Below the pieces are notes generated by a model. That model worked only from the letters and a program-made list of their open reading frames with translations, was not told the DNA's origin and made no database searches. A stretch of DNA of 64,000 bases, from positions 93,698-157,697 of the forward strand of contig NZ_BAGB01000169.1 of assembly GCF_000308615.1 (NCBI RefSeq), read 5' to 3'. The first letter of the stretch is position 1. Each line of letters starts with the position of its first letter. This document shows positions 16,484 to 24,750 of the stretch, one piece after another. A program made the position numbers and the translations under genes. This stretch comes from Nocardia jiangxiensis NBRC 101359 (GTDB lineage Bacteria > Actinomycetota > Actinomycetes > Mycobacteriales > Mycobacteriaceae).

Positions 16484-17701
16484 ATGACCGGATACGAACT
16501 CCCCGCGCCCTCGCCGCGGGCATCGGAGCTGCACGAGCGCATGGCGCGATTCATGCGTGAGCGCGTGCTGCCGGCCGAAGCCGACTACCTGACGTGGCGT
16601 CGCGAGGCCGGACCGGACGACCACGTCGTGCCGCCGATCGTCGAAGAGTTGAAGCAGTACGCCAAGACCGAGGGTCTGTGGAACCTGTTCCTGCCCGCGG
16701 CTTCCGGGCTGACCCAGCTCGAGTACGCACCGATCGCCGAACTGTCCGGGTGGAGCCTGGAAATCGCGCCGGAAGCGATCAACGGACAGGCCCCCGACAC
16801 CGGCAATATGGAACTGCTGCATCTGCTGGGTAGCGAACAGCAGAAACAAGATTGGCTCGAGCCGCTGCTCGCGGGCGATATCCGATCGGCGTTCGCCATG
16901 ACCGAACCCGATGTCGCCAGCAGCGACGCGACGAATATCGCGACTCGGATCGAACGCGACGGCGACGAGTACGTGATCAACGGACGCAAATGGTGGACCA
17001 GTGGCGCGATGGATCCGCGCTGCGCCTTCTTCATCCTGATGGGCAAGACCGACCCCACCGCACCGGTTCACCGGCAGCAGACGATGGTGCTGATACCGCG
17101 AGACACCAAGGGCGTGCAGGTGATTCGCGACTACCCCGTGATGGGGCACCACGACCAGCACGGCCACGCGGAAGTCCTGTTCACCGATGTGCGCGTTCCG
17201 GTCGAGAACGTCATCGGCGAGGAGGGTGGCGGTTTCGCCGCCGCGCAGGCGCGGCTCGGGCCGGGCCGCATCCACCATTGCATGCGCGCCCTCGGCGCGG
17301 CAGAACGTGCGCTCTCGTTGCTCGTGGCACGTGCGAAAGAGCGTGTCGCCTTCGGTAAGTCGCTTGCGGAGCAAGGCGTCGTGCGCGAGCAGATCGCCGA
17401 ATCGCGCATCGAGATCGACCAGGCGAGGCTGCTGTGCCACCACACGGCCCACGTCATCGACACCAGCGGCAACAAGGCGGCCAAGGATCTGGTCGCCATG
17501 GCGAAGGTCGCGGTTCCGCGCACCGCTCTGCGGGTCATCGATCGTGCCATCCAGGTACACGGCGGAGCCGGAGTCACCGATACGACTCCGCTCGCCGCCA
17601 TGTACGCCTGGCATCGCGCGATGCGCCTGTTCGACGGCCCGGACGAGGTGCACATCCAGGCGATCGCGAAGAGCGAACTCCGGCGCGATCCGCAGTTCTG
17701 A
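16484..17701 (+). CDS. Acyl-CoA dehydrogenase, ACAD10/11-type
   Basis: A 405-residue acyl-CoA dehydrogenase. It shows FAMTEPDVASSDATN (FAD and substrate loop), the NGRKWWTSGAMDPRC segment, the RVPVENVIGEEGGGF strand and, near the end, IQVHGGAGVTDTTPL and MRLFDGPDEVHIQAIAK. The DGPDEVH ending is characteristic of ACAD10/ACAD11 and of bacterial partners of APH-type kinases. In that pathway a 4-phosphoacyl-CoA loses phosphate to give an enoyl-CoA, which enters beta-oxidation. The start at 16484 follows a strong CAGGAGG site. Promoter and operator lie directly upstream. FAD-dependent, cytosolic. Confidence 0.88.
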   Translation: MTGYELPAPSPRASELHERMARFMRERVLPAEADYLTWRREAGPDDHVVPPIVEELKQYAKTEGLWNLFLPAASGLTQLEYAPIAELSGWSLEIAPEAINGQAPDTGNMELLHLLGSEQQKQDWLEPLLAGDIRSAFAMTEPDVASSDATNIATRIERDGDEYVINGRKWWTSGAMDPRCAFFILMGKTDPTAPVHRQQTMVLIPRDTKGVQVIRDYPVMGHHDQHGHAEVLFTDVRVPVENVIGEEGGGFAAAQARLGPGRIHHCMRALGAAERALSLLVARAKERVAFGKSLAEQGVVREQIAESRIEIDQARLLCHHTAHVIDTSGNKAAKDLVAMAKVAVPRTALRVIDRAIQVHGGAGVTDTTPLAAMYAWHRAMRLFDGPDEVHIQAIAKSELRRDPQF

Positions 17702-17707
17702 GACGGA

Positions 17708-17926
17708 TCAGACCCGGATCAGCACCTTCGTGCCCGCACCCTCGTGCAACCGATGGAACGTAGCCACCACATCGGCCATGGTGGCTTCCTCGACCCAGCC
17801 CGCCGGGTCGTAGGAGCCCGCCGCCATGGCCGCGATCACCGCATCGAAATCGGCGGGCAGGTAGGCCAGCGAACCGGTGATCGACCGTTCGGAGAACACC
17901 AGCCGGACCTTCGCCACGGTCTCCAC
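17708..17926 (-). pseudogene. C-terminal remnant of a zinc-type alcohol dehydrogenase
   Basis: The fragment of about 70 codons ends with TGSLAYLPADFDAVIAAMAA, GWVEEATMADVVATFHRL and a GTKVLIRV terminus. These are the last helices and strand of a medium-chain alcohol dehydrogenase of the butanediol-dehydrogenase type. The cofactor and catalytic domains are missing: upstream of about 17926 the opposite strand encodes a different truncated gene. It is a deletion product, not a functional gene. Confidence 0.7.
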
Positions 17927-18564
17927 GCGGACATCTCCTGGACCGAGAAGGTGTGGTGCTCGCTGTTCGCGCGGGACGGCTCACTCCAGATCGATTTCGG
18001 TCTCGGTAAGTACCACAACCGCAACGTCATCGACGGCTTCGTCGGAATATCGCGCGGAGGATGTACTTCCAGCCCAAGGACGGCAGCGACCCCTACGAGA
18101 TCCACCACTACCTCCAGTGGGTGAACGGGGAGGTGCACTACTTCTCCGGGTTCGTCGATTACGCCGACGGACACCAGGAGCCGTTGCACGGCGCGGTCGA
18201 CGACCTGAAATACGACCCCGCGACCAGGCGCCTGCTCGGCGGCACCATGACCTTCGACGCGGGCTGGGGCAAGACCCGCACCGTGGAGATCGCCCCGGTG
18301 TCCGATACCGGTTTCCACCTCGGCACCGCGCACTATTTCGGGTTCAAGGGCGAGCGGCACGGACAGGGGCACGGGGTCGACCACACCTCGGGCGAGCGGT
18401 ACGCGGATAAGACCGGTCGCGACACGATCATGGAAGCACATCAGTTGCGCGACTGCGTCATTCGCACTCAGGAGGGCGATGCGACGGGCTTCGGCATCTT
18501 CGAGTCGGTCGTCCTGGGCGATCACCCGCGCTATGGCCTGAGCGGCTCGGACTCCTTCTTGTGA
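17927..18564 (+). pseudogene. Truncated and internally deleted CrtC/AttH-like (DUF7064-type) protein gene
   Basis: Two segments of one protein are recognisable in different frames. The first (about 17927-18060) encodes ISWTEKVWCSLFARDGSLQI and GLGKYHNRNVIDGFVGISRG. The second (18061-18564) encodes MYFQPKDGSDPYEIHHYLQW and continues to a plausible C-terminus. In the actinobacterial family I compare it with, more than 100 residues normally separate these segments, so both a deletion and a frame change occurred near 18060, and the N-terminus is cut at the junction with the dehydrogenase remnant. The family is of lipocalin-like proteins related to hydroxyneurosporene hydratase; function is unknown. 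The ATG at 18061 could initiate the C-terminal part, but it lacks a ribosome-binding site. Confidence 0.65.
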
Positions 18565-18579
18565 GTCCGCTGAACTGTC

Positions 18580-18615
18580 GGGGCCCGGCGGCGAGATCCA
18601 TCGCCGCCGGGCCCC
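18580..18615. terminator. Strong bidirectional stem-loop terminator
   Basis: A perfect 15-bp stem (GGGGCCCGGCGGCGA at 18580-18594 with its complement at 18601-18615) closes a 6-base loop. It lies between the end of the plus-strand remnant and the end of the minus-strand FadD gene and can serve both. Confidence 0.8.
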
Positions 18616-18636
18616 GGGTTCGCCCGCCCCATCGCA

Positions 18637-20205
18637 TCACTCGGCCGAATGATCCTCCCGCAGAATACGTTTGAGCACCTTCCCGCTGGGGTTCTTCGGG
18701 AGTTCCTCGACGAACCTGATCGACTTGGGCACCTTGTACGGAGCGAGACGGCTCCGGCAGTGCTCGGTGATGTCCTGCGTCGTCAGCGCGACGTTGTCGG
18801 CGAGCACGACCGTCGCGGCCACCGCCTCGATCCACCGGCTGTCGGGAATTCCGTAGACGGCCGCTTCGGAGATCTGGGGGATTTCGTAGAGGACTTCCTC
18901 CACTTCGCGGCCGGCCACGTTCTCGCCGCCGGATTTGACCATGTCCTTCTTGCGGTCGACCACCCACAGGTAGCCGTCGCGGTCGAAATATCCGAGGTCA
19001 CCCGAATGGAACCAGCCGTCGGCGAATGCCTCGCGCGTCTTCTCCGGCAGGTTGAAGTAACCGAGTGTCACCTGCGGGCTCCGGTGCACGATCTCCCCCA
19101 CTTCGCCGACGCCCGCTGGTCTTCCCGCATCGTCGAGGATCAGCGTCGAGACGTTCAACGCGGCACGTCCGGCCGAACCGCCGCGCGAATCCTGGTCGGC
19201 AGGCGGAAGTACCGTCGCGAGCGACCCCATCTCGGTCTGGCCGTAGAAGTTCCACAGCTGTAGGCCCGGAAGGGCTTCTCGCAGTTCGTTCAGGACTTCC
19301 CTGGGCAAGGCGGAAGCGCCGTAGTAGCCCTTGCGCAACGTCATCGGAGCCCGGTTGCCCGAAACCAGTTCGCGCAGAATCGATATCCACACCGTGGGCG
19401 GGCAGAAGAGATTCGTGACACCATGCTGTTCGATCGCGCCGAGCATGGCGACCGGATCCGGACGATCGAGGATGATGCTGGTCGCGCCGAGATACAGATC
19501 CGGGATCAGGAAGTTGTCGAGCTGCGCGCAGTGATAGAACGGCAGCGCGTGGACCTCGATATCACTGTCCTGTTTCCCGCCGGAGACGATGCAGCTCAGG
19601 TACTGCCACATCAGCGTCCGACTGGAGTGCATGACACCTTTCGGGCGGGATTCGGTGCCCGAGGTGTACATGATTCTGATCAGTGCGTCGTCGTCGACCT
19701 GGATGTCCGGTGCGGGGGAAGCGACGTTCGCCAACGCCGCGTCCAGGTCCGGCCAGTCCGCGGCACGAGATTCGCCCACCGATATGCCGAATCGGACCGG
19801 AATACCGACGACGGCTTTCTCGATCGCCTCGTCGACGACCGGGCACAGTGCGTCCTCGGCGACGAAACCCGAGGGGCGGCAGTCGTCGATGAGATAGGCG
19901 ACCTCCCCGGCGGTCAGCATGAAGTTGATCGGAACGGCCACGACGCCGATGCGCGCCGCGCCGAAGATGACGACCGGGAACTGCCAGCAATTGTGCGACA
20001 TGATCGCGAGACGGTCACCGGGACGCAGCCCGTGCTCCCACAGACAGGCCGCGGCGGAATCCACCAGACGATCGAACTCCGCGAACGTAATTCGCGTATC
20101 CCGATGCACGAGGGCGGTCTTGTCCGGTGAACGCAGTGCGCTGCGCCGCGGTATGTCGCCCAGTACCTGAGAGCGGGCCTGCGAGATCATCGAGTTGTCT
20201 GTCAT
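18637..20205 (-). CDS. AMP-dependent acyl-CoA synthetase (FadD-type)
   Basis: The 522-residue product belongs to the ANL superfamily. The P-loop motif is IMYTSGTESRPKGVMHS (a GTE variant of the usual GTT), followed by the A5 motif NFYGQTEMGSLA, the A7 motif WFHSGDLGYFDRDGYLWVVDR and the C-terminal lysine motif NPSGKVLKR. It would activate a carboxylic acid with ATP and CoA. The ATG at 20205 is taken as start; a GTG ten codons upstream overlaps the flavin reductase stop. It is the last gene of a four-gene minus-strand operon with the flavin reductase, RibB-like and SnoaL-like genes, 16 bases behind the reductase. The acid substrate is not evident. Confidence 0.88.
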   Translation of the reverse strand: MTDNSMISQARSQVLGDIPRRSALRSPDKTALVHRDTRITFAEFDRLVDSAAACLWEHGLRPGDRLAIMSHNCWQFPVVIFGAARIGVVAVPINFMLTAGEVAYLIDDCRPSGFVAEDALCPVVDEAIEKAVVGIPVRFGISVGESRAADWPDLDAALANVASPAPDIQVDDDALIRIMYTSGTESRPKGVMHSSRTLMWQYLSCIVSGGKQDSDIEVHALPFYHCAQLDNFLIPDLYLGATSIILDRPDPVAMLGAIEQHGVTNLFCPPTVWISILRELVSGNRAPMTLRKGYYGASALPREVLNELREALPGLQLWNFYGQTEMGSLATVLPPADQDSRGGSAGRAALNVSTLILDDAGRPAGVGEVGEIVHRSPQVTLGYFNLPEKTREAFADGWFHSGDLGYFDRDGYLWVVDRKKDMVKSGGENVAGREVEEVLYEIPQISEAAVYGIPDSRWIEAVAATVVLADNVALTTQDITEHCRSRLAPYKVPKSIRFVEELPKNPSGKVLKRILREDHSAE

Positions 20206-20221
20206 CGAAAGTTCCACGGAC

Positions 20222-20722
20222 TCACGCGATATCACTGGGCACGTGAGTGCCGAACTGGCGACGATGATAGGTCAGCGGGGCAGCCCCCGGTGAGGTGTCC
20301 ACTTCGAGCACCTGCCCGACGATAATCTCGTGGTCTCCGCCGTCGACGAATTCGAGTGCCGTACAAGCGACCCAGATCGCGGTACCGGCCAAGCGCGGCA
20401 GGCCCGCCGATTCCTGCCAGTCGATGCCGTCGAATTTCGCAGCGCCCTTACCGGCCAACTGTCGCGCCATCGCATGCTGGTGAGAGGACAGAACATTGAC
20501 CCCGAAGCTGTTCGACTCCGCGATGTATCCGAGGCAGTCCGAACTCTTGGCCAAGGCTACGGAAATCAGACAGGGCTGCATGGACAGTGACACGACAGCG
20601 CTCACGGTGGTGCCGTGCGGCCGCTCACCGGCCATGACGGTCACCACGGTCACCGGCGCAGCCAAATGCGCCATCGCGTCACGGAATCCGGACTCCAGCG
20701 AGACCTGAGTCAGATTGGTCAT
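20222..20722 (-). CDS. Flavin reductase (HpaC/HsaB type)
   Basis: This 166-residue protein is a flavin reductase-like split-barrel enzyme. It shows the conserved start FRDAMAHLAAPVTVVTVMAG, PHGTTVSAVVSLSMQPCLIS and FGVNVLSSHQ, and ends with the typical YHRRQFG. Such enzymes reduce FMN or FAD with NAD(P)H and pass it to a monooxygenase. The likely clients in the window are the acyl-CoA-dehydrogenase-like flavoprotein at 25640-26833 and the NtaA/DszA-type monooxygenase at 39333-40676, neither of which has its own reductase gene. It lies between the FadD and RibB-like genes. Confidence 0.88.
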   Translation of the reverse strand: MTNLTQVSLESGFRDAMAHLAAPVTVVTVMAGERPHGTTVSAVVSLSMQPCLISVALAKSSDCLGYIAESNSFGVNVLSSHQHAMARQLAGKGAAKFDGIDWQESAGLPRLAGTAIWVACTALEFVDGGDHEIIVGQVLEVDTSPGAAPLTYHRRQFGTHVPSDIA

Positions 20723-20762
20723 TCGTAGCTCTTTCGTACAGATAGTCGGACCGGGGAGCGCA

Positions 20763-21374
20763 CTACCGGACTCGGCCGTCGACCGCCGACTCGGCAGCCC
20801 GCACCACGTCGGAATAATTGAAGGAGGGAATACCCGACAACGCGGGGTCCTCGACCACCGCGCAGAACGCCATCGATGTGCCTGCGCGCCCGCACAATTC
20901 GGCGGTCGCCGCGAGTATCGAGGGACGGTTCGACGGGCGGTGCTCGGCCAGCACCGGAATCACGTGACCCGGCCGCCGCAACGCGCCCGGCGTCGCGAAC
21001 GGATCGGCCAGCACGCGCAGTGTCGTGGCCCGGTCGCGAGCCGAGATCCCGGTGGTGATGCCGACGGTCGAATCGACCGAGACCCGCATCGAACCCACAT
21101 ACCAGCGGTCGGAATCGTCGCGCCAACAGGCGGGCGGTAATTCGAGACGGCGGCACGCCTGCTCGTCGACCGTGGCACAGATGAATCCTGATCCGTACCG
21201 CACCAACGAGACAGCGGCCGACACCGTGACCGAATCCGCCAGCGCGACCATGTCGCATCCGGCGCCCATGATGTCATCGACGGCGAGGGCCACATGCCCG
21301 GTGCGCAAGGCGGCGACGGCCTGATCGAGGCGGCCCGCGGCGCGCCTGCTCGCCGGTGCGGTCGGAACAGTCAT
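20763..21374 (-). CDS. RibB-like (3,4-dihydroxy-2-butanone-4-phosphate synthase) paralog lacking active-site residues
   Basis: The 203-residue protein aligns along its full length with RibB: the VRYGSGFICATV segment, the VGITTGISARDRATTLRVLA segment and RRPGHVIPVL are all present. The catalytic acidic loop (DDEDRENEGD in E. coli RibB) is replaced by DDIMGAGCDM, with one residue missing, and the RGGHTEA segment carrying the metal-binding His is replaced by RPSILAA. It is therefore very unlikely to be a riboflavin-pathway enzyme. Its place between a flavin reductase and a SnoaL-like gene suggests a flavin-related or ligand-binding role, which is inference. The start follows GACGAGGTC. Confidence 0.75.
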   Translation of the reverse strand: MTVPTAPASRRAAGRLDQAVAALRTGHVALAVDDIMGAGCDMVALADSVTVSAAVSLVRYGSGFICATVDEQACRRLELPPACWRDDSDRWYVGSMRVSVDSTVGITTGISARDRATTLRVLADPFATPGALRRPGHVIPVLAEHRPSNRPSILAATAELCGRAGTSMAFCAVVEDPALSGIPSFNYSDVVRAAESAVDGRVR

Positions 21375-21387
21375 CGTCGCGACCTCG

Positions 21388-21783
21388 TCAGACCGTGAGT
21401 CCGGTTGCGGCCCAGAACCGTTCGAACGAGGACGGCACGATATCCGCGCCGTGGGTGACCTTCCCGTCGACGAACCGATGGGTCATCACCATCGTGATGT
21501 CGAGTTCGTGCTCACCCAGACGCCGATACGCGCGCACATCGGCCACGACGATCTCATCGCCGATCACCGACACGTCGGTCACCTCGTTGCGGGACTCGTC
21601 GAGCTTGGCCAGGATTCCGAAGGCTTCGAGGAACTCGGCCTTGGTGTAGAGCCGCTGGGTGCCGTCCAGCGTGAAGCCGGCCCAGATCATCGCATCGTCG
21701 TACAGGTTGACCAGTGGCACCGGATCGCCCTTGTCCGCAGCGGCGAAAGCGGCCTTCAGCGCCTCGGCATTCTGGATCGTCAT
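21388..21783 (-). CDS. SnoaL-like / NTF2-fold protein
   Basis: This 131-residue protein has the cone-shaped NTF2 fold pattern: an N-terminal helix pair (NAEALKAAFAAADKGDPVPL), an aromatic-rich strand (YDDAMIWAGFTLDGTQRLYT), and C-terminal strands with THRFVDGKVTHGADIV. Members include polyketide cyclases, ketosteroid isomerases and dehydratases; function varies and cannot be assigned here. The start has an excellent GAGGAG site. It is the first gene of the operon that runs to the FadD at 18637. Confidence 0.75.
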   Translation of the reverse strand: MTIQNAEALKAAFAAADKGDPVPLVNLYDDAMIWAGFTLDGTQRLYTKAEFLEAFGILAKLDESRNEVTDVSVIGDEIVVADVRAYRRLGEHELDITMVMTHRFVDGKVTHGADIVPSSFERFWAATGLTV

Positions 21784-21855
21784 ATGTTCTCCTCGGGGTG
21801 ACGTCTGTGGTCGTCATCACTGTCGCCGACGGCCGACCTCCGTCGTAACCGTCCA

Positions 21856-21865
21856 ACTACGTGAT
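21856..21865. promoter_or_regulatory. ACTACGTGAT motif upstream of the SnoaL-RibB-like-reductase-FadD operon
   Basis: The decamer ACTACGTGAT lies 73 bases before the first start codon of the minus-strand operon. It differs by one base from ACTACGTGGT, found twice upstream of the monooxygenase/SDR operon at 26920-26941. Both operons flank the LuxR-type regulator gene, its most obvious candidate binder. Confidence 0.35.
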
Positions 21866-22050
21866 CCGGCGCATCCAGCCCACCTCCCTCGGCGTCGACA
21901 CATCCACCCAGTTCAGGGCGATCTTTCGGCTCGAATACGGATGTGTTGCCGGTCCCCTGGTTCGCTCGGTGACACAACCTGACCCCATCGCTTGCGAACC
22001 GACGCCATACATTGGACAGTGATCCACGTCTCAGTAGTTGGTGGAGGATT

Positions 22051-24690
22051 ATGAACGTCGACGAGTGGTCCGAGATCCGCCGGTGTCATGGCGATGGCGA
22101 ATCGATCAAAGGGATCGCGCTGCGGCTCGGGATGTCGCGCAATACGGTGCGGCGGGCTCTGTCCCTGGACAGCCCGCCCGAGGATCACCGCCGCCGGAGC
22201 GGCAGCGTCACCGACGACGTCGAGGCGCAACTGCGCGAGCTGATCGTCGCGGACCCGGAGATCTCGATCGCGGACCTGTCCCGCCGCGTGCACTGGCAGC
22301 GATCGCGAACCCTGCTCGCCCGCAAGGTGAAACAGATCCGCGCCGAACTCGAAGCCGCGCGACAATCCTCGCATCGGGTGGCCGCGGGCGTCCCCGCCCC
22401 GGCCACCACGTTCGTGGGCCGACGGGTCGAGTTGCGCGAATTGCGCCGGCTGCTCGGCGAACACCGGCTCGTCAGCGTCGTCGGACCCGGCGGCATCGGA
22501 AAGACCCGCCTCGCGATCCAGGCCGCATACGAATTCCGGCGCGCCTTCCCGGACGGCGTGCGGTTCGTCGATTTCACCGCCGTGCGGACTCCGGGCATGC
22601 TCGCTCAGGTCGTCTGCGACGGATTGGCCCTGGAGAATCGCGACGCACACGACCGGCTTCCCGAGGAGACTCTGGTCGAATACCTGCGCAATCGCCGGAT
22701 GCTCCTGGTGCTCGACAACTGCGAACACGTCATCGACGCGGCCGCACGATTGGTCACCCGGCTGCTCGAGTCGACATCCGTGCTGCGCGTCGTCACCACT
22801 ACCCGGGAGTATCTGTCGATACCCGGCGAATACGTCTTCAACCTCTCGCCACTGCCCACCCGCGGCCAAACCGGCGGCGCGGTAGAGCTTTTCACCGCAC
22901 GCGCCGCCGCGGTCCTGTCCGGCTTCGAAGTGCGCGGCGACGATATCGCCACGATCGAACGCATCTGTGACCGCCTCGACGGCCTGCCGCTGGCGATCGA
23001 ACTCGCCTGCGCGCGCCTGACGGTCTTCTCGATCGACGACCTGTCCGAACTGCTGGACCACCGGGTATCGGTGCTGGCCGTCGGCTCCCGGACGCGATGT
23101 CCGCGCCACCGGAGCCTGCACGCCACCATGGACTGGAGCTACGAATTGTGCACACCGCAGGAGCGGCGGCTGTGGGCACGGCTGTCGGTGTTCACCGACG
23201 GTTTCGATCTGTCGATGGCCGTGCAGGTGTGCACGGACGAGGAGCTACCGACCGAGGTGATCATCGACTCGATCGCGGCGCTGGTGGCCAAATCGGTTGT
23301 GCGCCGGGAGGAATGCGATCGGCACGTCCGTTTCCAGATGCTCGAATCGGTGCGCGAGTACGGGCAGGACCGACTGGCACTGCAGGAACGCAACGAGCTG
23401 AACGCGAGACTGCTGCGATGGTGCGTGAGCGCTGTTCGCGCGACGACGTCGGGATGGCACAGCGCGGATCAGGTACGTCACGTGATGGCGATCGACCGCA
23501 ACCGCGGCAATATTCGCGCCGCCCTCGAGGCGGTCATCTCCGACCCCCACGACCACTCGGCGGTGCAGGATGTGGCCGAAGCGCTGGGTTCGGCGATGTT
23601 CCTGTGGGCGTGCGGCATCTCGGTGCGAGAGCACCGGATGTGGCTCACCCGAATCATCGATCTACCCGCCGTGCGCGCCGCGACGAAAGGTCACCTGCTC
23701 GCCGTTCTCGCCTTGGTACAGGTCCTACAGGGCGACCGGGAATCGGCGAGGTACTCGCTGCACCGGGCGCGCAGCATCGCCACCGCCGAGAGCGATGACG
23801 CACTGACCACGGTGCTCACCCATCTCGACGGCCTGCGCGCGCTGTTCGCCGGTGACTTCGACACCGCGCGGGCGAGTATGGCCCAGGCGGCATCGGGATA
23901 CACCAGGCACGGCTCGCCGGCCGACCGGATCGCCATGCTCCGGATCCACCAGGGAATGCTGTTCAGCGCCACCGCCGAAATCGACGAGGCGCGAACGTTG
24001 TTCCGGACGGTGCACGAAGATACCGCGGCCGTGGGCGAGCAGTGGTTCCACTCCTATGCCACCTACGGCCTGGGTCTGGTGGCACTGCGCGAAGGAGACT
24101 TCGCGCAGGCGCGAGCGTTCGCGCTGTCCGGCATCCGGATCCAGCAGCAGTTCGGCGACGCCGTCGGCACGACGCTGCTCACCGAACTCCTCGGCTGGTC
24201 CCTGGCCGAACTCGGCTCCGCGGCCCATGCCGCGGTACTCCTCGGTGCGGCCTCGTCGATGTGGGGCGCGATCGGTCAGCAGCTCTACGGTTCGGAAGGG
24301 TGGATCGCGTTGCGCGAGAGGGCGATCCACACCGCGCGGACACACTGTGAGCGCCGGACCTTCGATCGGAACTGGGAGAAGGGTCAGTCGATGTCGATGT
24401 CGGATCTGCTCGACTTCGTCTCGGCGGAATCCTCGTCGGAGAGTTCTGCTCGCCCAGATCAGCCCCGCTCCGAGCACCGCCTCCGAACCGTGCACGCCCA
24501 GGACGAACTGCTGAGTCCGAGGGAGCGCGAGGTTGCCGAATGGCTGGCCCAGGGCATGACGAACAAGCAGATCGCCGAAAAACTCGTGCTGTCCACCCGA
24601 ACGGTCGAGGGCCACGTCGAACACGTGCTGCGCAAACTCGGCCTGGAACGTCGAGGCGAACTCACCGCACACGGCATCGAACGGCTGTAG
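22051..24690 (+). CDS. IstA-like HTH + STAND ATPase + LuxR regulator
   Basis: Start at 22051 follows GGTGGAGG and gives 879 residues. The first 105 residues look like the DNA-binding part of an IS21-type IstA transposase. A first helix-turn-helix (WSEIRRCHGDGESIKGIALR, GMSRNTVRRAL) is followed by a second region (VEAQLRELIVADPEISIADL, WQRSRTLLARKVKQIR). The DDE catalytic domain is absent. Then come FVGRRVELREL and a STAND/NB-ARC ATPase with Walker A GPGGIGKT (145-152) and MLLVLDNCEHV, a long TPR-like helical region, and a C-terminal LuxR helix-turn-helix (LSPREREVAEWLAQGMTNKQ, about 820-879). From the ATPase onward it resembles the PknK-like protein in this window. It presumably senses a signal through the ATPase/TPR part and binds DNA through one or both ends. 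Confidence 0.85.
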   Translation: MNVDEWSEIRRCHGDGESIKGIALRLGMSRNTVRRALSLDSPPEDHRRRSGSVTDDVEAQLRELIVADPEISIADLSRRVHWQRSRTLLARKVKQIRAELEAARQSSHRVAAGVPAPATTFVGRRVELRELRRLLGEHRLVSVVGPGGIGKTRLAIQAAYEFRRAFPDGVRFVDFTAVRTPGMLAQVVCDGLALENRDAHDRLPEETLVEYLRNRRMLLVLDNCEHVIDAAARLVTRLLESTSVLRVVTTTREYLSIPGEYVFNLSPLPTRGQTGGAVELFTARAAAVLSGFEVRGDDIATIERICDRLDGLPLAIELACARLTVFSIDDLSELLDHRVSVLAVGSRTRCPRHRSLHATMDWSYELCTPQERRLWARLSVFTDGFDLSMAVQVCTDEELPTEVIIDSIAALVAKSVVRREECDRHVRFQMLESVREYGQDRLALQERNELNARLLRWCVSAVRATTSGWHSADQVRHVMAIDRNRGNIRAALEAVISDPHDHSAVQDVAEALGSAMFLWACGISVREHRMWLTRIIDLPAVRAATKGHLLAVLALVQVLQGDRESARYSLHRARSIATAESDDALTTVLTHLDGLRALFAGDFDTARASMAQAASGYTRHGSPADRIAMLRIHQGMLFSATAEIDEARTLFRTVHEDTAAVGEQWFHSYATYGLGLVALREGDFAQARAFALSGIRIQQQFGDAVGTTLLTELLGWSLAELGSAAHAAVLLGAASSMWGAIGQQLYGSEGWIALRERAIHTARTHCERRTFDRNWEKGQSMSMSDLLDFVSAESSSESSARPDQPRSEHRLRTVHAQDELLSPREREVAEWLAQGMTNKQIAEKLVLSTRTVEGHVEHVLRKLGLERRGELTAHGIERL

Positions 24691-24728
24691 TTGTTTCCGG
24701 GCCTCGTCCAACCGAAGGCCCGGAACAA
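24691..24728. terminator. Bidirectional stem-loop between convergent genes
   Basis: TTGTTTCCGGGCCT (24691-24704) pairs with AGGCCCGGAACAA (24716-24728) with one unpaired T and an 11-base loop. It begins directly after the LuxR-type gene stop and lies 22 bases beyond the end of the opposing SDR gene. Confidence 0.75.
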
Positions 24729-24750
24729 CCGGCGTCACATCGGGTGTCGG

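Noticed and set aside
20763..21374. A functional riboflavin biosynthesis gene (ribB).
   Set aside because: The catalytic acidic loop and the metal-binding His are both replaced, and no other riboflavin gene is nearby.
22051..24690. An intact IS21 insertion sequence.
   Set aside because: Only the IstA-like DNA-binding region is present; there is no DDE domain, no istB and no terminal inverted repeats, and the frame continues into a STAND-LuxR protein.
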